Shown here in pieces: positions 7,571-18,200 of a DNA stretch of 34,174 nucleotides (position 1 is the first letter of the stretch; every line of letters begins with the position of its first letter). Source of the DNA: Bacteroidaceae bacterium (GTDB lineage Bacteria; Bacteroidota; Bacteroidia; Bacteroidales; Bacteroidaceae); NCBI GenBank assembly GCA_017621515.1, contig JAGASY010000011.1, positions 1-34,174 of the forward strand, given 5' to 3'. A program made the translations under genes and the position numbers. Under the pieces are notes generated by a model that saw only the letters and a list, made by a program, of their open reading frames with translations, made no database searches and was not told where the DNA came from.

Positions 7571-9187
7571 ATGCTTGAAATAAAAGGAGAAATACACGAC
7601 CGTTATACACTGGAATTCAAGATCGGCTATTCATGCAATCCGGAAGAGAACGATGTCAACGATTTCTTCATGGACTCATGGATGTTCATCCCCGATGCAC
7701 TCTACATCAACTCAAGCACTTACCCTAAAGAAAGTTTTTACAGAGATGTACGTACACTCGTCAGGCTTATCACACCCGAGTTCACCCTCGAACAGATAGG
7801 AGACCCGGAGTGTCTGCCCTTGTCACGTCTGAGCAAATGGTGCGGAAGAATGGCGGAAGAATGCAGAGAAAAAGCCGATTCTGTATCCGAAAGCCGTAAA
7901 AAGCCTGCAAAACCGAAGGGCAATGATGCCATCTTAAGCATTCCCGATTTCTCTTTCAAGGACATTGCCGCCAATCTTTCCGGCAGGAAGCAAGAGACGG
8001 AGACAGGGCGCAAGCTTACGAAGACAGAAAAGATGTATGAGCACCAAATAAAAATGTTTTGCAGCATCGTCCGAAGCGCCATAAGGGACGAGGCGAAAAG
8101 AATCGGCAAACAAGCCTCATCGGAAGAATGCGGCACACTTGTAGAGGACTTGACTGCCAAAGCGGAAAAGATTGTGAATGCCTACAGACAGATTCTGTCA
8201 TCGACCGGGCTTGCCGCATCGGACTCAGAGCAACGTCGGTGGTTTGATTTGGGCGACGAATATCTATGCCGCATCATCGACACAAACATGTTCAGACTGA
8301 TGGAAAAGATAAAGGAGCAAGAGCCTCCGGAATGCAGCCGCATCATACGTCCTCTGGAAGAATACATCAGCCGTTCAATGGAATATGAGCGTGAACACGG
8401 CTATTTGCTTCCCGGCGACTCAGGTGATGTCCGCCGCAACCGCAATTTTCTGTATCGTGCGGGACAATTAAAGAAATATATAGAAAGCGACCTGTACATA
8501 TTGGTTCACCAACGCAGCAACACATTCGTCCTGCAACAGATTCTGTTTATGATTGCAGCCGGACTGAGCATGGTATTCGCCACAGTGGTCTCTTTTTCAT
8601 TCCAAAAGACATTCGGCAACTTCACCATGCCGCTATTCATCGCCCTTGTGGTGAGCTATATGTTCAAAGACCGTTTCAAGGAACTCCTGCGCTACTGGTT
8701 TGCTACCAAGCTCGGGAGCAAACTTTACGACTACAAAATCAAACTTGCCATGGGGGATGAGCCTATAGGATGGAGCAAGATTGGCTGTGATTTTGTCGGC
8801 GAAAGCAAGCTGCCTTCGGAAGTGCGTCATCTGAGGGGACGTGTGTCTGCTCTTGAAGCCGGAAACTGCGCTCTGCGCGAAAGTGTACTGATATTTCGCC
8901 AGCGGCTCTCCTTGTTCGGCAAAAAGCTTGGCAGATTGAGCCATTATCCGCTTCACGGAGTAAACGAGATATTACGTGTCAATCTGAGAGAGTTTCTCCG
9001 TCGCATGGACAGTTCGCATGTGCCTGTCTTTTCTCAGGACGAAAACGGAGAACTCCATACGGTGCAGGCGGAGAAAGTCTATTACATACACTTCATTATG
9101 CGCTTCCGCTACAACGGCACAGAGAGTTTCCGCCGTTTCCGTGTGTGTCTGCATCGTCGCGGCGCTACCAACATAGAGGAATGGTGA
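7571..9187 (+). CDS. Conserved-looking membrane protein of unknown function, two central helices
   Basis: I do not recognise this 538-residue protein. It has no signal peptide; residues 1-315 are soluble and mixed, with a basic low-complexity linker near 105-118 (SESRKKPAKPKGN). Two hydrophobic segments follow at about 320-342 (LQQILFMIAAGLSMVFATVV) and 348-366 (FGNFTMPLFIALVVSYMF) with only a few residues between them, forming a hairpin in the inner membrane. The C-terminal 170 residues are soluble and end in a beta-rich segment (KVYYIHFIMRFRYNG). The topology suggests both large domains face the cytoplasm. Codon use looks like that of the neighbouring core genes. It ends about 175 bases before the DUF1599 gene and starts a plus-strand gene series, but I see no functional link. 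Confidence 0.8.
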   Translation: MLEIKGEIHDRYTLEFKIGYSCNPEENDVNDFFMDSWMFIPDALYINSSTYPKESFYRDVRTLVRLITPEFTLEQIGDPECLPLSRLSKWCGRMAEECREKADSVSESRKKPAKPKGNDAILSIPDFSFKDIAANLSGRKQETETGRKLTKTEKMYEHQIKMFCSIVRSAIRDEAKRIGKQASSEECGTLVEDLTAKAEKIVNAYRQILSSTGLAASDSEQRRWFDLGDEYLCRIIDTNMFRLMEKIKEQEPPECSRIIRPLEEYISRSMEYEREHGYLLPGDSGDVRRNRNFLYRAGQLKKYIESDLYILVHQRSNTFVLQQILFMIAAGLSMVFATVVSFSFQKTFGNFTMPLFIALVVSYMFKDRFKELLRYWFATKLGSKLYDYKIKLAMGDEPIGWSKIGCDFVGESKLPSEVRHLRGRVSALEAGNCALRESVLIFRQRLSLFGKKLGRLSHYPLHGVNEILRVNLREFLRRMDSSHVPVFSQDENGELHTVQAEKVYYIHFIMRFRYNGTESFRRFRVCLHRRGATNIEEW

Positions 9188-9326
9188 CATCGGACAACAG
9201 AAACTGTATGCAGGTTTAGTACAGTCGGGGTGACAATCTGCACCCACCTCAGTCATTTCATGCCACAGCCTCAGTCCCGCCCCACCAAAAGTTAGAGAAA
9301 TTAAAACAGCTTTTCAAAAAAAACAG

Positions 9327-9334
9327 TAACTTTG
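9327..9334 (+). promoter_or_regulatory. Likely -7 box for the DUF1599-DoxX-tpiA operon
   Basis: TAACTTTG followed by CAGC fits the TAnnTTTG consensus and lies 29 bases before the ATG at 9363. The -33 region is AT-rich (TTAAAA near 9301) without a perfect TTTG. The 175-base gap between 9187 and 9363 shows nothing else I can name. Confidence 0.5.
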
Positions 9335-9362
9335 CAGCAATATAGGTCATACGATGTAATTT

Positions 9363-9905
9363 ATGGACACACAAGAACAATTCAAGCAAGCAATGGGAAA
9401 GTGTCGTGAGCTTTTCTCAAAAAAGCTGCACGACTACGGAGCTGCATGGAGAATCATGCGACCGTCTTCCGTTACAGACCAGATTTTCATAAAAGCGAAC
9501 CGCATAAGGAGCATTGAAGTAAAAGGAGTCTCGAAGGTTGGCGAAGGCATATATCCTGAATTTCAAGCAATTGTAAACTATGGTATTGTAGGACTTATAC
9601 AGCTGGAGCTTGGATATGCCGAAAAAGAGGACTTGACAGCCGACGAAGCCCTCGCATATTACGACAAATATGCCGGCATGGCTCTTGAACTGATGCTTCG
9701 CAAGAATCATGACTATGATGAAGCATGGAGAGCCATGCGCATCAGTTCTTATACAGACCTTATACTCATGAAGATTTACAGAACCAAACAGATAGAAGGC
9801 AACCACGGACAGACACTGGTGTCGGAGGGTGTGGATGCCAACTATTTCGACATGATAAATTATTCTGTATTCGGGCTTATCAAGATGGACGAAGAGTCTC
9901 GATAG
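9363..9905 (+). CDS. DUF1599 domain protein (two internal repeats)
   Basis: A 180-residue soluble protein of the DUF1599 family, which Pfam has described as a nucleotide-modification-associated domain; the biochemical role is not established. The sequence shows an internal duplication: KKLHDYGAAWRIMRPSSVTD near residues 21-40 and RKNHDYDEAWRAMRISSYTD near 118-137, each followed by an IxxKxxRxxxIE segment. The repeated H-D-Y and W-x-x-M-R residues are the family signature. It opens an apparent operon with the DoxX-like protein (29-base gap) and tpiA (overlap), a gene order I recall from Bacteroides genomes. This conservation suggests a housekeeping role near central metabolism or nucleotide handling, but that is inference. 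Confidence 0.85.
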   Translation: MDTQEQFKQAMGKCRELFSKKLHDYGAAWRIMRPSSVTDQIFIKANRIRSIEVKGVSKVGEGIYPEFQAIVNYGIVGLIQLELGYAEKEDLTADEALAYYDKYAGMALELMLRKNHDYDEAWRAMRISSYTDLILMKIYRTKQIEGNHGQTLVSEGVDANYFDMINYSVFGLIKMDEESR

Positions 9906-9934
9906 AGTCTCACATAAAACAAGGAAAACGGACT

Positions 9935-11326
9935 ATGGCAAAAAAAGCGAAGACAACACTTTTGCTGGCAAAAATCACTGTGAACATCTGCAGGTTTGTG
10001 TTAGCCGCCACTTTCATCTTTTCCGGATTCATCAAAGCCAACGACCCTATGGGGATGGCATATAAAATGGGAGATTACCTCAGTGCCTTCGGCATTACGA
10101 ACTTTCCGGAATCATTCACCATTGCCGCATCCATAGTTTTGGCATTTGTGGAATTTATGATGGGAATCTTTCTGCTGTTTGGTATCAGCAGGAAACCGAT
10201 GTCGCGGCTGGTCACTACTTTCATGCTGCTGATGACATTGCTGACCGTCTATATATTCATCTTTGACCCGGTTGCCGACTGCGGATGCTTCGGAGACGCA
10301 ATCATATTGACCAATGGGGAAACGCTATTGAAAAATATTGTTTTGTTGGCAGCCTCTCTGACAGTGCTACGATGGTATAGACACCAAATACGTCTTGTCA
10401 GAGAAAACATGGACAGCGTGATGACCATGTTCGCCACATTATATATATTGTCATACAGCATATACTGCATTGTGGAACTTCCGGTTTTCGACTTCCGTCC
10501 CTATTACATCGGGGCAGATATAAGAAACGGCAGGGAAACAACGGAAGATATGCGTCCCCAATATGAAGTGAAGCTTGTTTACGAGCGCGAAGGGAAGACA
10601 ATGGAAATAGACATTGACGACGAAGAGCCGGACAGTTCATGGGAATATGTAGAAACAAAACGAATATTGCTGAAGGACGGAAGCAGTCACTCTATGGCAG
10701 ATTTCTATATCATGGATGCCAATGAAGAAGACATTACGGAAGAGGTTCTGGCAGAAGAAGGTTATTCATTTCTGCTGATAGCTCCGTTTCTTCAAAATGC
10801 AGACGAAGGATGTATAGACCTTATCAACGAGGCATACGATTATGCGCAGAACAACGGATATGGGTTTTATTGCATCACAGCTTCTGATACGGCAGCACAG
10901 GAATATTGGACAGACCATACGGGAGCCGAATATCCCTATTATAGAGGAGACGAGCGCACATTGAAAACTGTTGTCCGTGCCAATCCCGGACTTGTACTTA
11001 TCAAAGACGGCAAAGTGGTAAGGAAGTGGGGAAACTATAATATGCCTAACGAATACGAGCTTAACGGCAGTTTGGAAGATATACCGGCGGGGCAGACGGA
11101 AACAGTGGAGGCCAGACGAAAAATCATCAACATCCTGCTTTGGTTTTTCATTCCGCTGGCATTATTCATCATATTCGACCGGATAGCGATGGGATGGAGC
11201 TTCTATCGTATGATGAAACGTAAATCGAAGGAACTGAAACTTGAAAGTATCGAAGAAAAGCTATATATAAACGAAATAGAAAAAAACATTAACAATAAGT
11301 TTAACATTAAAACAAAAGAAAAATGA
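9935..11326 (+). CDS. DoxX-like membrane protein with periplasmic thioredoxin-like region (BT_3928 family)
   Basis: A 463-residue inner-membrane protein. The ATG at 9935, preceded by AAGGAAAA, is chosen; the open frame extends upstream into DUF1599 but without coding support. Four helices in the first 145 residues match the DoxX/MauE type, including [12 protein letters not shown] and the hallmark DCGCFGD near 115-121. The middle, after about residue 190, is soluble, with a thioredoxin-fold look: a beta strand YSFLLIAP, a helix with one cysteine ([15 protein letters not shown]), and a late [17 protein letters not shown] strand pair with the expected proline. The normal CxxC redox pair is missing. 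A last helix ([19 protein letters not shown], around 400) precedes a basic tail. DoxX/MauE-type proteins act in membrane redox or disulfide chemistry; the exact reaction here is unknown. It overlaps tpiA by four bases. Confidence 0.85.
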   Translation: MAKKAKTTLLLAKITVNICRFVLAATFIFSGFIKANDPMGMAYKMGDYLSAFGITNFPESFTIAASIVLAFVEFMMGIFLLFGISRKPMSRLVTTFMLLMTLLTVYIFIFDPVADCGCFGDAIILTNGETLLKNIVLLAASLTVLRWYRHQIRLVRENMDSVMTMFATLYILSYSIYCIVELPVFDFRPYYIGADIRNGRETTEDMRPQYEVKLVYEREGKTMEIDIDDEEPDSSWEYVETKRILLKDGSSHSMADFYIMDANEEDITEEVLAEEGYSFLLIAPFLQNADEGCIDLINEAYDYAQNNGYGFYCITASDTAAQEYWTDHTGAEYPYYRGDERTLKTVVRANPGLVLIKDGKVVRKWGNYNMPNEYELNGSLEDIPAGQTETVEARRKIINILLWFFIPLALFIIFDRIAMGWSFYRMMKRKSKELKLESIEEKLYINEIEKNINNKFNIKTKEK

Positions 11327-12081
11327 GAAAGAAAATTGTTGCTGGAAACTGGAAGATGAACAAGAATCTTCAGGAAGGTGTTGCTCTTGCTAAAGAACTC
11401 AATGAGGCTCTTGCTGCAGACAAACCAAATTGCGATGTAATCATCTGTACTCCGTTTATCCATCTTGCACCTGTTTCTGACATCATCGATCACAATGTGA
11501 TTGGTCTTGGGGCAGAAAACTGTGCAGACAAGGCAAGCGGTGCTTACACAGGTGAAGTAAGTGCTGAGATGGTTAAATCTACCGGTGCTGAATATGTTAT
11601 CCTCGGTCACTCAGAGCGTCGCGGTTATTATGGTGAAACATACGACATTTTGAAAGAGAAAGTTCAGCTCGCACTTGCAAACGGACTTAAAGTAATCTTC
11701 TGTATCGGTGAAAGCCTCGAGGAGCGTGAAGCAAACAAGCAGAATGAAGTTGTAAAGGCAGAACTTGAAGGCTCTGTATTCAACCTTTCAGCAGAAGACT
11801 TTGCTAAGATTGTTATCGCATACGAACCAATCTGGGCTATCGGTACAGGAAAGACTGCCACTTCAGAGCAGGCAGAGGAAATACACTCTTACATACGTTC
11901 TGTAATTGCAGAGAAGTATGGAAATGAAGTAGCTGAAAACACTTCTATCCTCTACGGCGGTTCTTGCAAGGCATCAAATGCTCCTGAGCTTTTTGCAAAA
12001 GCTGACATCGACGGCGGTCTTATCGGTGGTGCTTCTTTGAAAGTTGCAGACTTCAAGGGCATTATCGACGCTTGGAAATAA
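11323..12081 (+). CDS. tpiA: Triosephosphate isomerase
   Basis: Interconverts dihydroxyacetone phosphate and glyceraldehyde 3-phosphate in glycolysis. The 252-residue protein has every signature: NWKMNK with the substrate lysine at 10-15, the electrophilic histidine in ILGHSERR (about 94-101), the catalytic glutamate in [14 protein letters not shown] (about 166-179) with the flexible loop, and the phosphate-binding YGGSCKASN and [10 protein letters not shown] segments. Its start ATG overlaps the stop of the DoxX-like gene (ATGA), implying translational coupling. Codon use is visibly different from its neighbours (rich in GCT, GGT, GAA), as expected for a highly expressed enzyme. A strong terminator follows. 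Confidence 0.99.
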   Translation: MRKKIVAGNWKMNKNLQEGVALAKELNEALAADKPNCDVIICTPFIHLAPVSDIIDHNVIGLGAENCADKASGAYTGEVSAEMVKSTGAEYVILGHSERRGYYGETYDILKEKVQLALANGLKVIFCIGESLEEREANKQNEVVKAELEGSVFNLSAEDFAKIVIAYEPIWAIGTGKTATSEQAEEIHSYIRSVIAEKYGNEVAENTSILYGGSCKASNAPELFAKADIDGGLIGGASLKVADFKGIIDAWK

Positions 12082-12149
12082 GGAATTGCTTTTTAGAAGT
12101 TTTCTCACAGGAAACACTGAAAAAAAACGAAACCAAACTTATCTGATAT

Positions 12150-12187
12150 TTTTCAACACGGCAATAATCTTATTGCCGTGTTGAAAA
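12150..12187 (+). terminator. Intrinsic terminator after tpiA
   Basis: An 18-base perfect inverted repeat, TTTTCAACACGGCAATAA paired with TTATTGCCGTGTTGAAAA, separated by only two bases and flanked by A and T runs. It lies about 70 bases after the tpiA stop. Its symmetry means it could end transcription in either direction. Confidence 0.8.
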
Positions 12188-12256
12188 TATACACAGACTT
12201 AACATCCGCCAAGAACCTAAAAAATTATGAATCTAAAAACTTACGGACTTAATATC

Positions 12257-12769
12257 ATGTATCGGAAATTTTCTTTTGTCATCATCTGCATCTTTTTCAT
12301 GTCGATTCAGGCAGTTGCCCAAACCAATTTCATGGAGCATCTTGAAAGTAAAGTAAATGGGCAAGGAACTGTCACTGTGCTCCAAGACCAACGTTTGGCA
12401 AATTTGGTCAACGGAAATGAGATATTGAACGGAAATGCAGGACAGCAACCTGTGCAAGAAGGAGAAGAAGATGATCTACCGATAGTGAACAAAGGGACAA
12501 AGGTAAAAGTCCGTGGATACAGGATACAAGTTTACTGGGGCGGAAGCCAGCGCACCGACCAAAGTCGGGCGCAACATGCCGGTACGATGGTAACCAATGC
12601 GTTCCCGGAACTTCAGGCATACACTTCTTTCGATTCTCCTCATTGGAGATGTCGTGTCGGCGATTTCACTACCCGACAGGAAGCTGCGGAATATCTACAA
12701 AAGCTTTGTGATATGAACATGGGGAATGACGCAATGATTGTGCGTAGTGAAATTTTCATTTACAAATAA
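12257..12769 (+). CDS. Secreted SPOR-domain protein
   Basis: A short exported protein with a C-terminal SPOR (sporulation-related repeat) domain that binds denuded peptidoglycan glycans, usually at the division septum. From the ATG at 12257 the product starts with a good signal peptide (MYRKFSFVIICIFFMSIQAVAQ, shown in part: basic start, hydrophobic core, AVAQ cleavage site). An upstream ATG at 12227 would add ten residues and weaken the signal peptide. The SPOR region begins at VKVRGYRIQVYWGG and carries the typical GDFTTRQEAAEYLQKL motif. A glutamate/aspartate-rich linker separates the two. It stands alone between the tpiA terminator and dnaG, so it may have its own promoter, which I could not place with confidence. 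Confidence 0.85.
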   Translation: MYRKFSFVIICIFFMSIQAVAQTNFMEHLESKVNGQGTVTVLQDQRLANLVNGNEILNGNAGQQPVQEGEEDDLPIVNKGTKVKVRGYRIQVYWGGSQRTDQSRAQHAGTMVTNAFPELQAYTSFDSPHWRCRVGDFTTRQEAAEYLQKLCDMNMGNDAMIVRSEIFIYK

Positions 12770-12885
12770 GCCTAAAGGTTTCCCCAAAAGAAAGCGTGAT
12801 TATATCACAACATTAATTTTGAAATAAGAAACACTGGACACAACCAAGTATCATATATTTTTCTTATTAATTATCGGACTCCGAC

Positions 12886-15039
12886 TTGATAGACCAATCT
12901 ACCATAGACAGAATAATGGATGCTGCAAACATTGTGGATGTAGTATCTGAATATGTTACGCTTCGCCGCTCCGGCACAAGCTATAAAGGGTTATGCCCTT
13001 TTCATAACGACAAGACTCCTTCCTTTTATGTATCCCCATCCAAAGGTGTGTGTAAATGCTTCAGCTGCGGAAAAGGAGGAAATGCCGTACACTTCATAAT
13101 GGAACAAGAACAGATGTCCTATTATGAGGCATTAAAGTTTCTTGCAAAAAAATATGGCATAGAAGTTGAAGAACGTCAATTGACACCAGCACAGCGTCAA
13201 AGTCAAAGTGAACGCGAAAGTCTGTTCGCCGTAAATGAATGGGCAAGCAAATACTTTCATGAGACAATGCTGAATACAGCGGATGGCAGAACTATCGGAC
13301 TTGCCTACTTCCGTTCACGCGGATTCAGGGATGACATAATAGATAAATTCCGTCTCGGATTTAGTCTGGCACAGTATGACGCAATGGCAAAGGAAGCACT
13401 AAGAAAGGGATATAAGGACGAGTTTCTTCTAAAAACAGGTCTGTGCTATCGTCGTGACGACGGTTCTCTACGTGACAAATACTGGGGAAGGGTCATATTT
13501 CCGTGGTTCTCTGTCAGTGGCAAGATTGTGGCTTTTGGCGGACGTGTGCTTGACTCACGTACAAAGGGAGTGAACCAGAAATATATCAATTCTCCCGAAT
13601 CACAAATATTCCATAAGAGCAATGAACTCTATGGAATATATCAAGCCAAAAAGTCAATTGTCAAAGAAGACCGTGTATATATGGTGGAAGGATATACAGA
13701 TGTCATATCCATGCATCAATGTGGAGTGGAAAATGTGGTGGCAAACTCTGGTACCGCATTGAATGAGGCTCAGATACGCTTGTTACATCGTTTTACATCA
13801 AACATCACCCTACTCTATGACGGAGACGGAGCCGGAATACATGCGGCATTACGCGGTACGGACATGTTGTTATCGGAAGGAATGAATGTAAAGATTCTCC
13901 TACTTCCAGACGGCGATGACCCCGACAGTTTTGCAAGGAAGCACACAGCCGATGAATACAGGAAATACATTGAATCCAACCAGACGGACTTCATTATATT
14001 CAAAACCAACCTTCTACTTGGAGATGCAGGGCGGGACCCATTGAAGCGTGCTCAACTTATCAAGGATATTGTCCGCAGCATCTCTGTAATTCCGGAAGAA
14101 ATTATTCGCTCAACCTACATACATGAATGTAGTGAGATTCTCGGAATAGACGAACTAATGCTGGTAAGAGAGACAGAAAAGAACCGTATTCAAGAAAAAG
14201 AACGTATATGGAAAGAAAAAGAACGTGAGCGTAACCGTTTACAAAATAAGACTTCCGTTCTGCCGCCAACTCATACTACCCCAACAACTCTTTCTGAGAA
14301 TACAGAAAGTACATCTGTTCCTACGAAACAAGAAAACACGACAGGTGATACTACTTCTTTTGCATCCGAGGAAGTTCCTCCGACGAACAAATTACCAGAA
14401 GAAGAAGAAAGTACCCAAGCTTCTGTAAGCAATGAACAAATATCTGTTCCGGAGAGAGCTAATACAGAATTGGTCAGCCGCCAACACCGTGAAGAGAAAC
14501 GATTCATGGGACTTGAGCGGATGATTATGTCCCTTGTGGTAAAATATGGAGAACAGACCATAGACTGTGAAGACGAGAATGGTGCTCCCGTCCAAATAAC
14601 TATCGCTGATTATGTAAATTCGGAGCTACAGAAAGATGAACTGAAGTTTCGCTCACCGATATATTCTTCTATGCTCACAGACGCTGTGGCAGGTGTGAAA
14701 AACCCGGATTTCATAGCCAGTCGATATTTTCTTAACAACCAGAACATGGATATAAGCACAGAAGCGGTCGAACTTCTGAGTGAGCCATACCAGTTAAGTA
14801 AAGGACAAACCATGCCTACGGAACAAGAGTTACTGTCCGACTACATAGTACACCTGATGCTTGACTACAAATTTGCCGTTATAGAAGATGAACTCCGTAT
14901 AATATCAGAACAACTTTCTGATTCCGCAGTATATGCAGACCATGAAAGATGTAAGGACATCATGCAGAAGTATATCATTTTAAGTAACATACAGCGCAAA
15001 CTTGCAAAATGTCTTGGCGACCGTATTGTAATGAAATAG
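12886..15039 (+). CDS. dnaG: DNA primase
   Basis: Synthesises RNA primers at the replication fork. The 717-residue product has the CHC2 zinc finger with Cys37, His40, Cys58 and Cys61, the RNA polymerase core with YxxGRVIFPWFSVSGKIVAFGGR, and the TOPRIM domain with catalytic Glu in VYMVEGYTDVI (around 268) and DxD in LLYDGDGAG (around 312). A low-complexity Thr/Ser/Glu linker of about 75 residues (around 445-520) joins the core to the helicase-binding C-terminal domain. The start is a TTG at 12886: the next ATG (12916) would cut into the conserved first helix, and known family members begin MIDQxTIDRI as here. No close operon partner; the neighbours are separated by over 115 bases on both sides. 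Confidence 0.97.
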   Translation: MIDQSTIDRIMDAANIVDVVSEYVTLRRSGTSYKGLCPFHNDKTPSFYVSPSKGVCKCFSCGKGGNAVHFIMEQEQMSYYEALKFLAKKYGIEVEERQLTPAQRQSQSERESLFAVNEWASKYFHETMLNTADGRTIGLAYFRSRGFRDDIIDKFRLGFSLAQYDAMAKEALRKGYKDEFLLKTGLCYRRDDGSLRDKYWGRVIFPWFSVSGKIVAFGGRVLDSRTKGVNQKYINSPESQIFHKSNELYGIYQAKKSIVKEDRVYMVEGYTDVISMHQCGVENVVANSGTALNEAQIRLLHRFTSNITLLYDGDGAGIHAALRGTDMLLSEGMNVKILLLPDGDDPDSFARKHTADEYRKYIESNQTDFIIFKTNLLLGDAGRDPLKRAQLIKDIVRSISVIPEEIIRSTYIHECSEILGIDELMLVRETEKNRIQEKERIWKEKERERNRLQNKTSVLPPTHTTPTTLSENTESTSVPTKQENTTGDTTSFASEEVPPTNKLPEEEESTQASVSNEQISVPERANTELVSRQHREEKRFMGLERMIMSLVVKYGEQTIDCEDENGAPVQITIADYVNSELQKDELKFRSPIYSSMLTDAVAGVKNPDFIASRYFLNNQNMDISTEAVELLSEPYQLSKGQTMPTEQELLSDYIVHLMLDYKFAVIEDELRIISEQLSDSAVYADHERCKDIMQKYIILSNIQRKLAKCLGDRIVMK

Positions 15040-15150
15040 CCACATCTACATTATAAGATATCTTGTGGCAGAAATTACATGACAATTTATCCATGAGCCA
15101 ATAAAAAACATTCACTTTTCGACATTTGCCATGAACATATCAAGACTTTA

Positions 15151-15184
15151 TTTGTCTTTAAATCAGTGAAAAGTTGTATGTTTG
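15151..15184 (+). promoter_or_regulatory. Bacteroidota-type promoter for tamB-tamL
   Basis: TTTG at 15151-15154 and TATGTTTG at 15177-15184, 22 bases apart, match the -33/-7 pattern with spacing one base longer than ideal. Transcription would start near 15191, leaving a leader of about 42 bases before the tamB ATG at 15233. Confidence 0.55.
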
Positions 15185-15232
15185 CAACACAAACATCACT
15201 AATTGACATCTTGATTTATTTCTGCATATTTT

Positions 15233-18200
15233 ATGGATAAAGAAAAAGAGAAAGAGGAAGTAAAAAATGTCCTTGTTAAAAATGTAAAGAAAAACAAGAT
15301 TGCTAAGGTTGCTGTCTGGGTCGCACTTAGTCCTATTTTGTTATTCGTATTCTTATCAATCCTTATATATATTCCTTCTGTTCAACAGTTTGCAGTCAAT
15401 CGTATAGCGCAACATCTGTCCCATGAAACCGGTATGGATGTAAAAGTAGGCTATATCAGACTAAAGTTCCCCTTAGACCTTTCAATGGAACATACCACAG
15501 CAATACAAGGGAAGGACACCGTTTTCAGTGCGGCAAGACTGGATGTCAGCGTCAAAATGATTCCGTTGTTCCGAAAGCAAGTCGAAGTTGACGGTATTCT
15601 CATGCAGAATCTGAAAATCAATACAAAAGATTTGATAGAAGCCTGCCGTATCAAAGGAAGTGTCGGTGAATTTTGCCTTAATGCCCATAATATTGATTTA
15701 GCCAAAGGTGTTGCCGTTGTCAATAAGACTGTGCTGAAAAACACCATGCTTGACATATTTATGGCGGATTCCGTAAAAGAAGATACAACGACCTCCCAGC
15801 CTGTTCTATGGAAAATCCAACTCTGCGATTTCCATCTCCACAATGTAAATATAGGTCTGAATCTTGCACCGGCTACAGACAGTGTGTCCATTGGAAGCAA
15901 TATCGGAAATGCCCAAATAAAAGCTTTCATTGATCTTGAAAAAGAAATCTATAAAATAGAAAAGTTCAAGATAAACGAGTCTTCTGTAAGGTACGACATA
16001 GGAGCTAATCCTTATTCCACCACGGACAGTCTGAATCACCCGGCAACAGGATTTGACCCTAAGCATATCCTGCTGTCCGATTTGAACATATCGGTTGACT
16101 CGACGGAATATCTCAGCTCCGGAAGTTTGAAAGCCAATCTTATGCAACTGACCGGCAAAGAAAGATGCGGACTAAAGTTCAATAAGACAAAGGGACATGT
16201 AGAAATGAAGAACAACACACTACTCATCCCGTCATTTTCGCTTGAGACAGACGACTCACACATAAGTTTACAGATGGAGATGGACATGAACACATTTGAC
16301 GAGAGAAATCCCGGACAAATGGATATTCATGCCTCTGCATCAATCGGCAAGCAAGACCTCATGCTCTTCATGCCCGACATGACCACCGATTTTATTCGCT
16401 ATTGGCCTGTAAAACCCGTCTCCGTCATTGTAGCGGCAAAAGGTAACATGCAGAAAATGAATGTAAATAAAGCAGAAGCCAAACTTGACGGATTTTTTCA
16501 TTTCAAGTCGTATGCAGAGTTGACAAACATCACAGATTCGTTGCGCATGGGTGGAACGGTCAATACAGACACAAAGATTTACAACAGCAGCTTCATCAAG
16601 AGCTTCCTCCCTTCCGACGTAGCAAAATCCTTTACCCTGCCCCCTCACATGACATTGGCGGCCGATGCAAAAATGAATAACGGATATGCCACACTTGATG
16701 CAGACTTAGCCACACCATACGGTTCTGTAATTCTGACAGCAGATTACAACACAAGAAAAGAAGACTACCAATTAGGAATTGACATTGAGAATCTTCTGGT
16801 AAACAGCCTGCTGCAGATGGAACAGAACTTCAACATAGACGGTTCGATAACGGCAAAAGGACACGGACTGGACATTTACTCCCCCAAGACGCATGCAAAT
16901 GCCACCATTACATTGAACAAGGCACAACTGGGAGATGTAGATATGGGCGGAAGCCATGCCGATGCAAGTATCTCCGGCAACAAAATCTCATTCGACTGCA
17001 TTTGCGATAACAAAATGATAAATACGGCATTCAAATTAGAAGGACATCTGTATTCCAACAAAGTAGATGGAGTACTGGATATAGACCTTCCGTATGCCGA
17101 TTTATACGCTTTAGGCTTCAGCAAAGAACGTTTTGAAGTGACAACAAAAGGGAATGTATCATTCACCTCCAATCTTTCGAACAAATTCATGGTCGATTCC
17201 CACATTGATGGACTCGACATGATAATAGGAAAAGACAGCGTAAGAACGGAACATTTTGACCTCTATGCGGAAACCACCTCCGACTCTACTTCTGCTGTCC
17301 TTCGTACAGGAGACTGGAATTTTGATTTCCATTCGCCATACAACTTATATTCACTGATAGCAAAAGGAGAGAAACTCACAAGCATAGTAAAAAAGCAAAT
17401 TGAAAAGAAAGAGCTTGACCTTGAACGTTTAAAGAGATATATGCCTGTCACCCATCTTGAAACATCAGTAGGAAAGAACAATCCTCTGACAAGGATTCTG
17501 GCAACAAGCGGTATCTCATTCAATGAAATAAAAGCCAATATAACCACCTCACCCGAATCGGGATTGCTTGGCAATGCTCACATGTACGGATTTACGAATG
17601 ACACGATAAAAATAGATACCGTATATTTCAACATATCACAGGATAGTACCAACATACTATTTGACTCTGGCCTAATCTGTAACGATCAGAAACTATGTCC
17701 GGGATTCAGGACATACATTGACGGGCACATCAACTTAGATGATGCCGACGTACACCTTACTTATTTCAATAAGAAGGGCAACAAAGGCATGGATATAGGT
17801 GTTGCCGCCGACTTCACAGACAGTCTGCTGCATTTAAGCCTTTATCCGGACGAACCGACAATAGCGTTCAGCAGATTCACAATCAACAAAGACAACTATA
17901 TAGACCTGAACAAAAACGGAAAGCTATCGGCAAATGTCAGACTGGCATCACTGGCGGACAGCTGCCGCATACATTTCACGGCATCAGCAGAAGAAGAGCA
18001 AAAAGCCACAGCTGTCGTTGAGAATCTTAAAATCGACGAACTGTTGACTGTCTTTCCGTTCTTGCCTAAGATGGGAGGAATGCTGAACATAGATGCCACC
18101 TATCAGACCACAGAAGAAAACTATTTAGTCAACGGCTATCTGTCTGTCGATAAATATTCTTTTGAGAACATGCCTATAGGAGACATAAAAGCAGATTTCG

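Noticed and set aside
15039..15069. Terminator after dnaG (GCCACA ... TGTGGC)
   Set aside because: The stem is only six bases over a loop of 19 and lacks a T-run.
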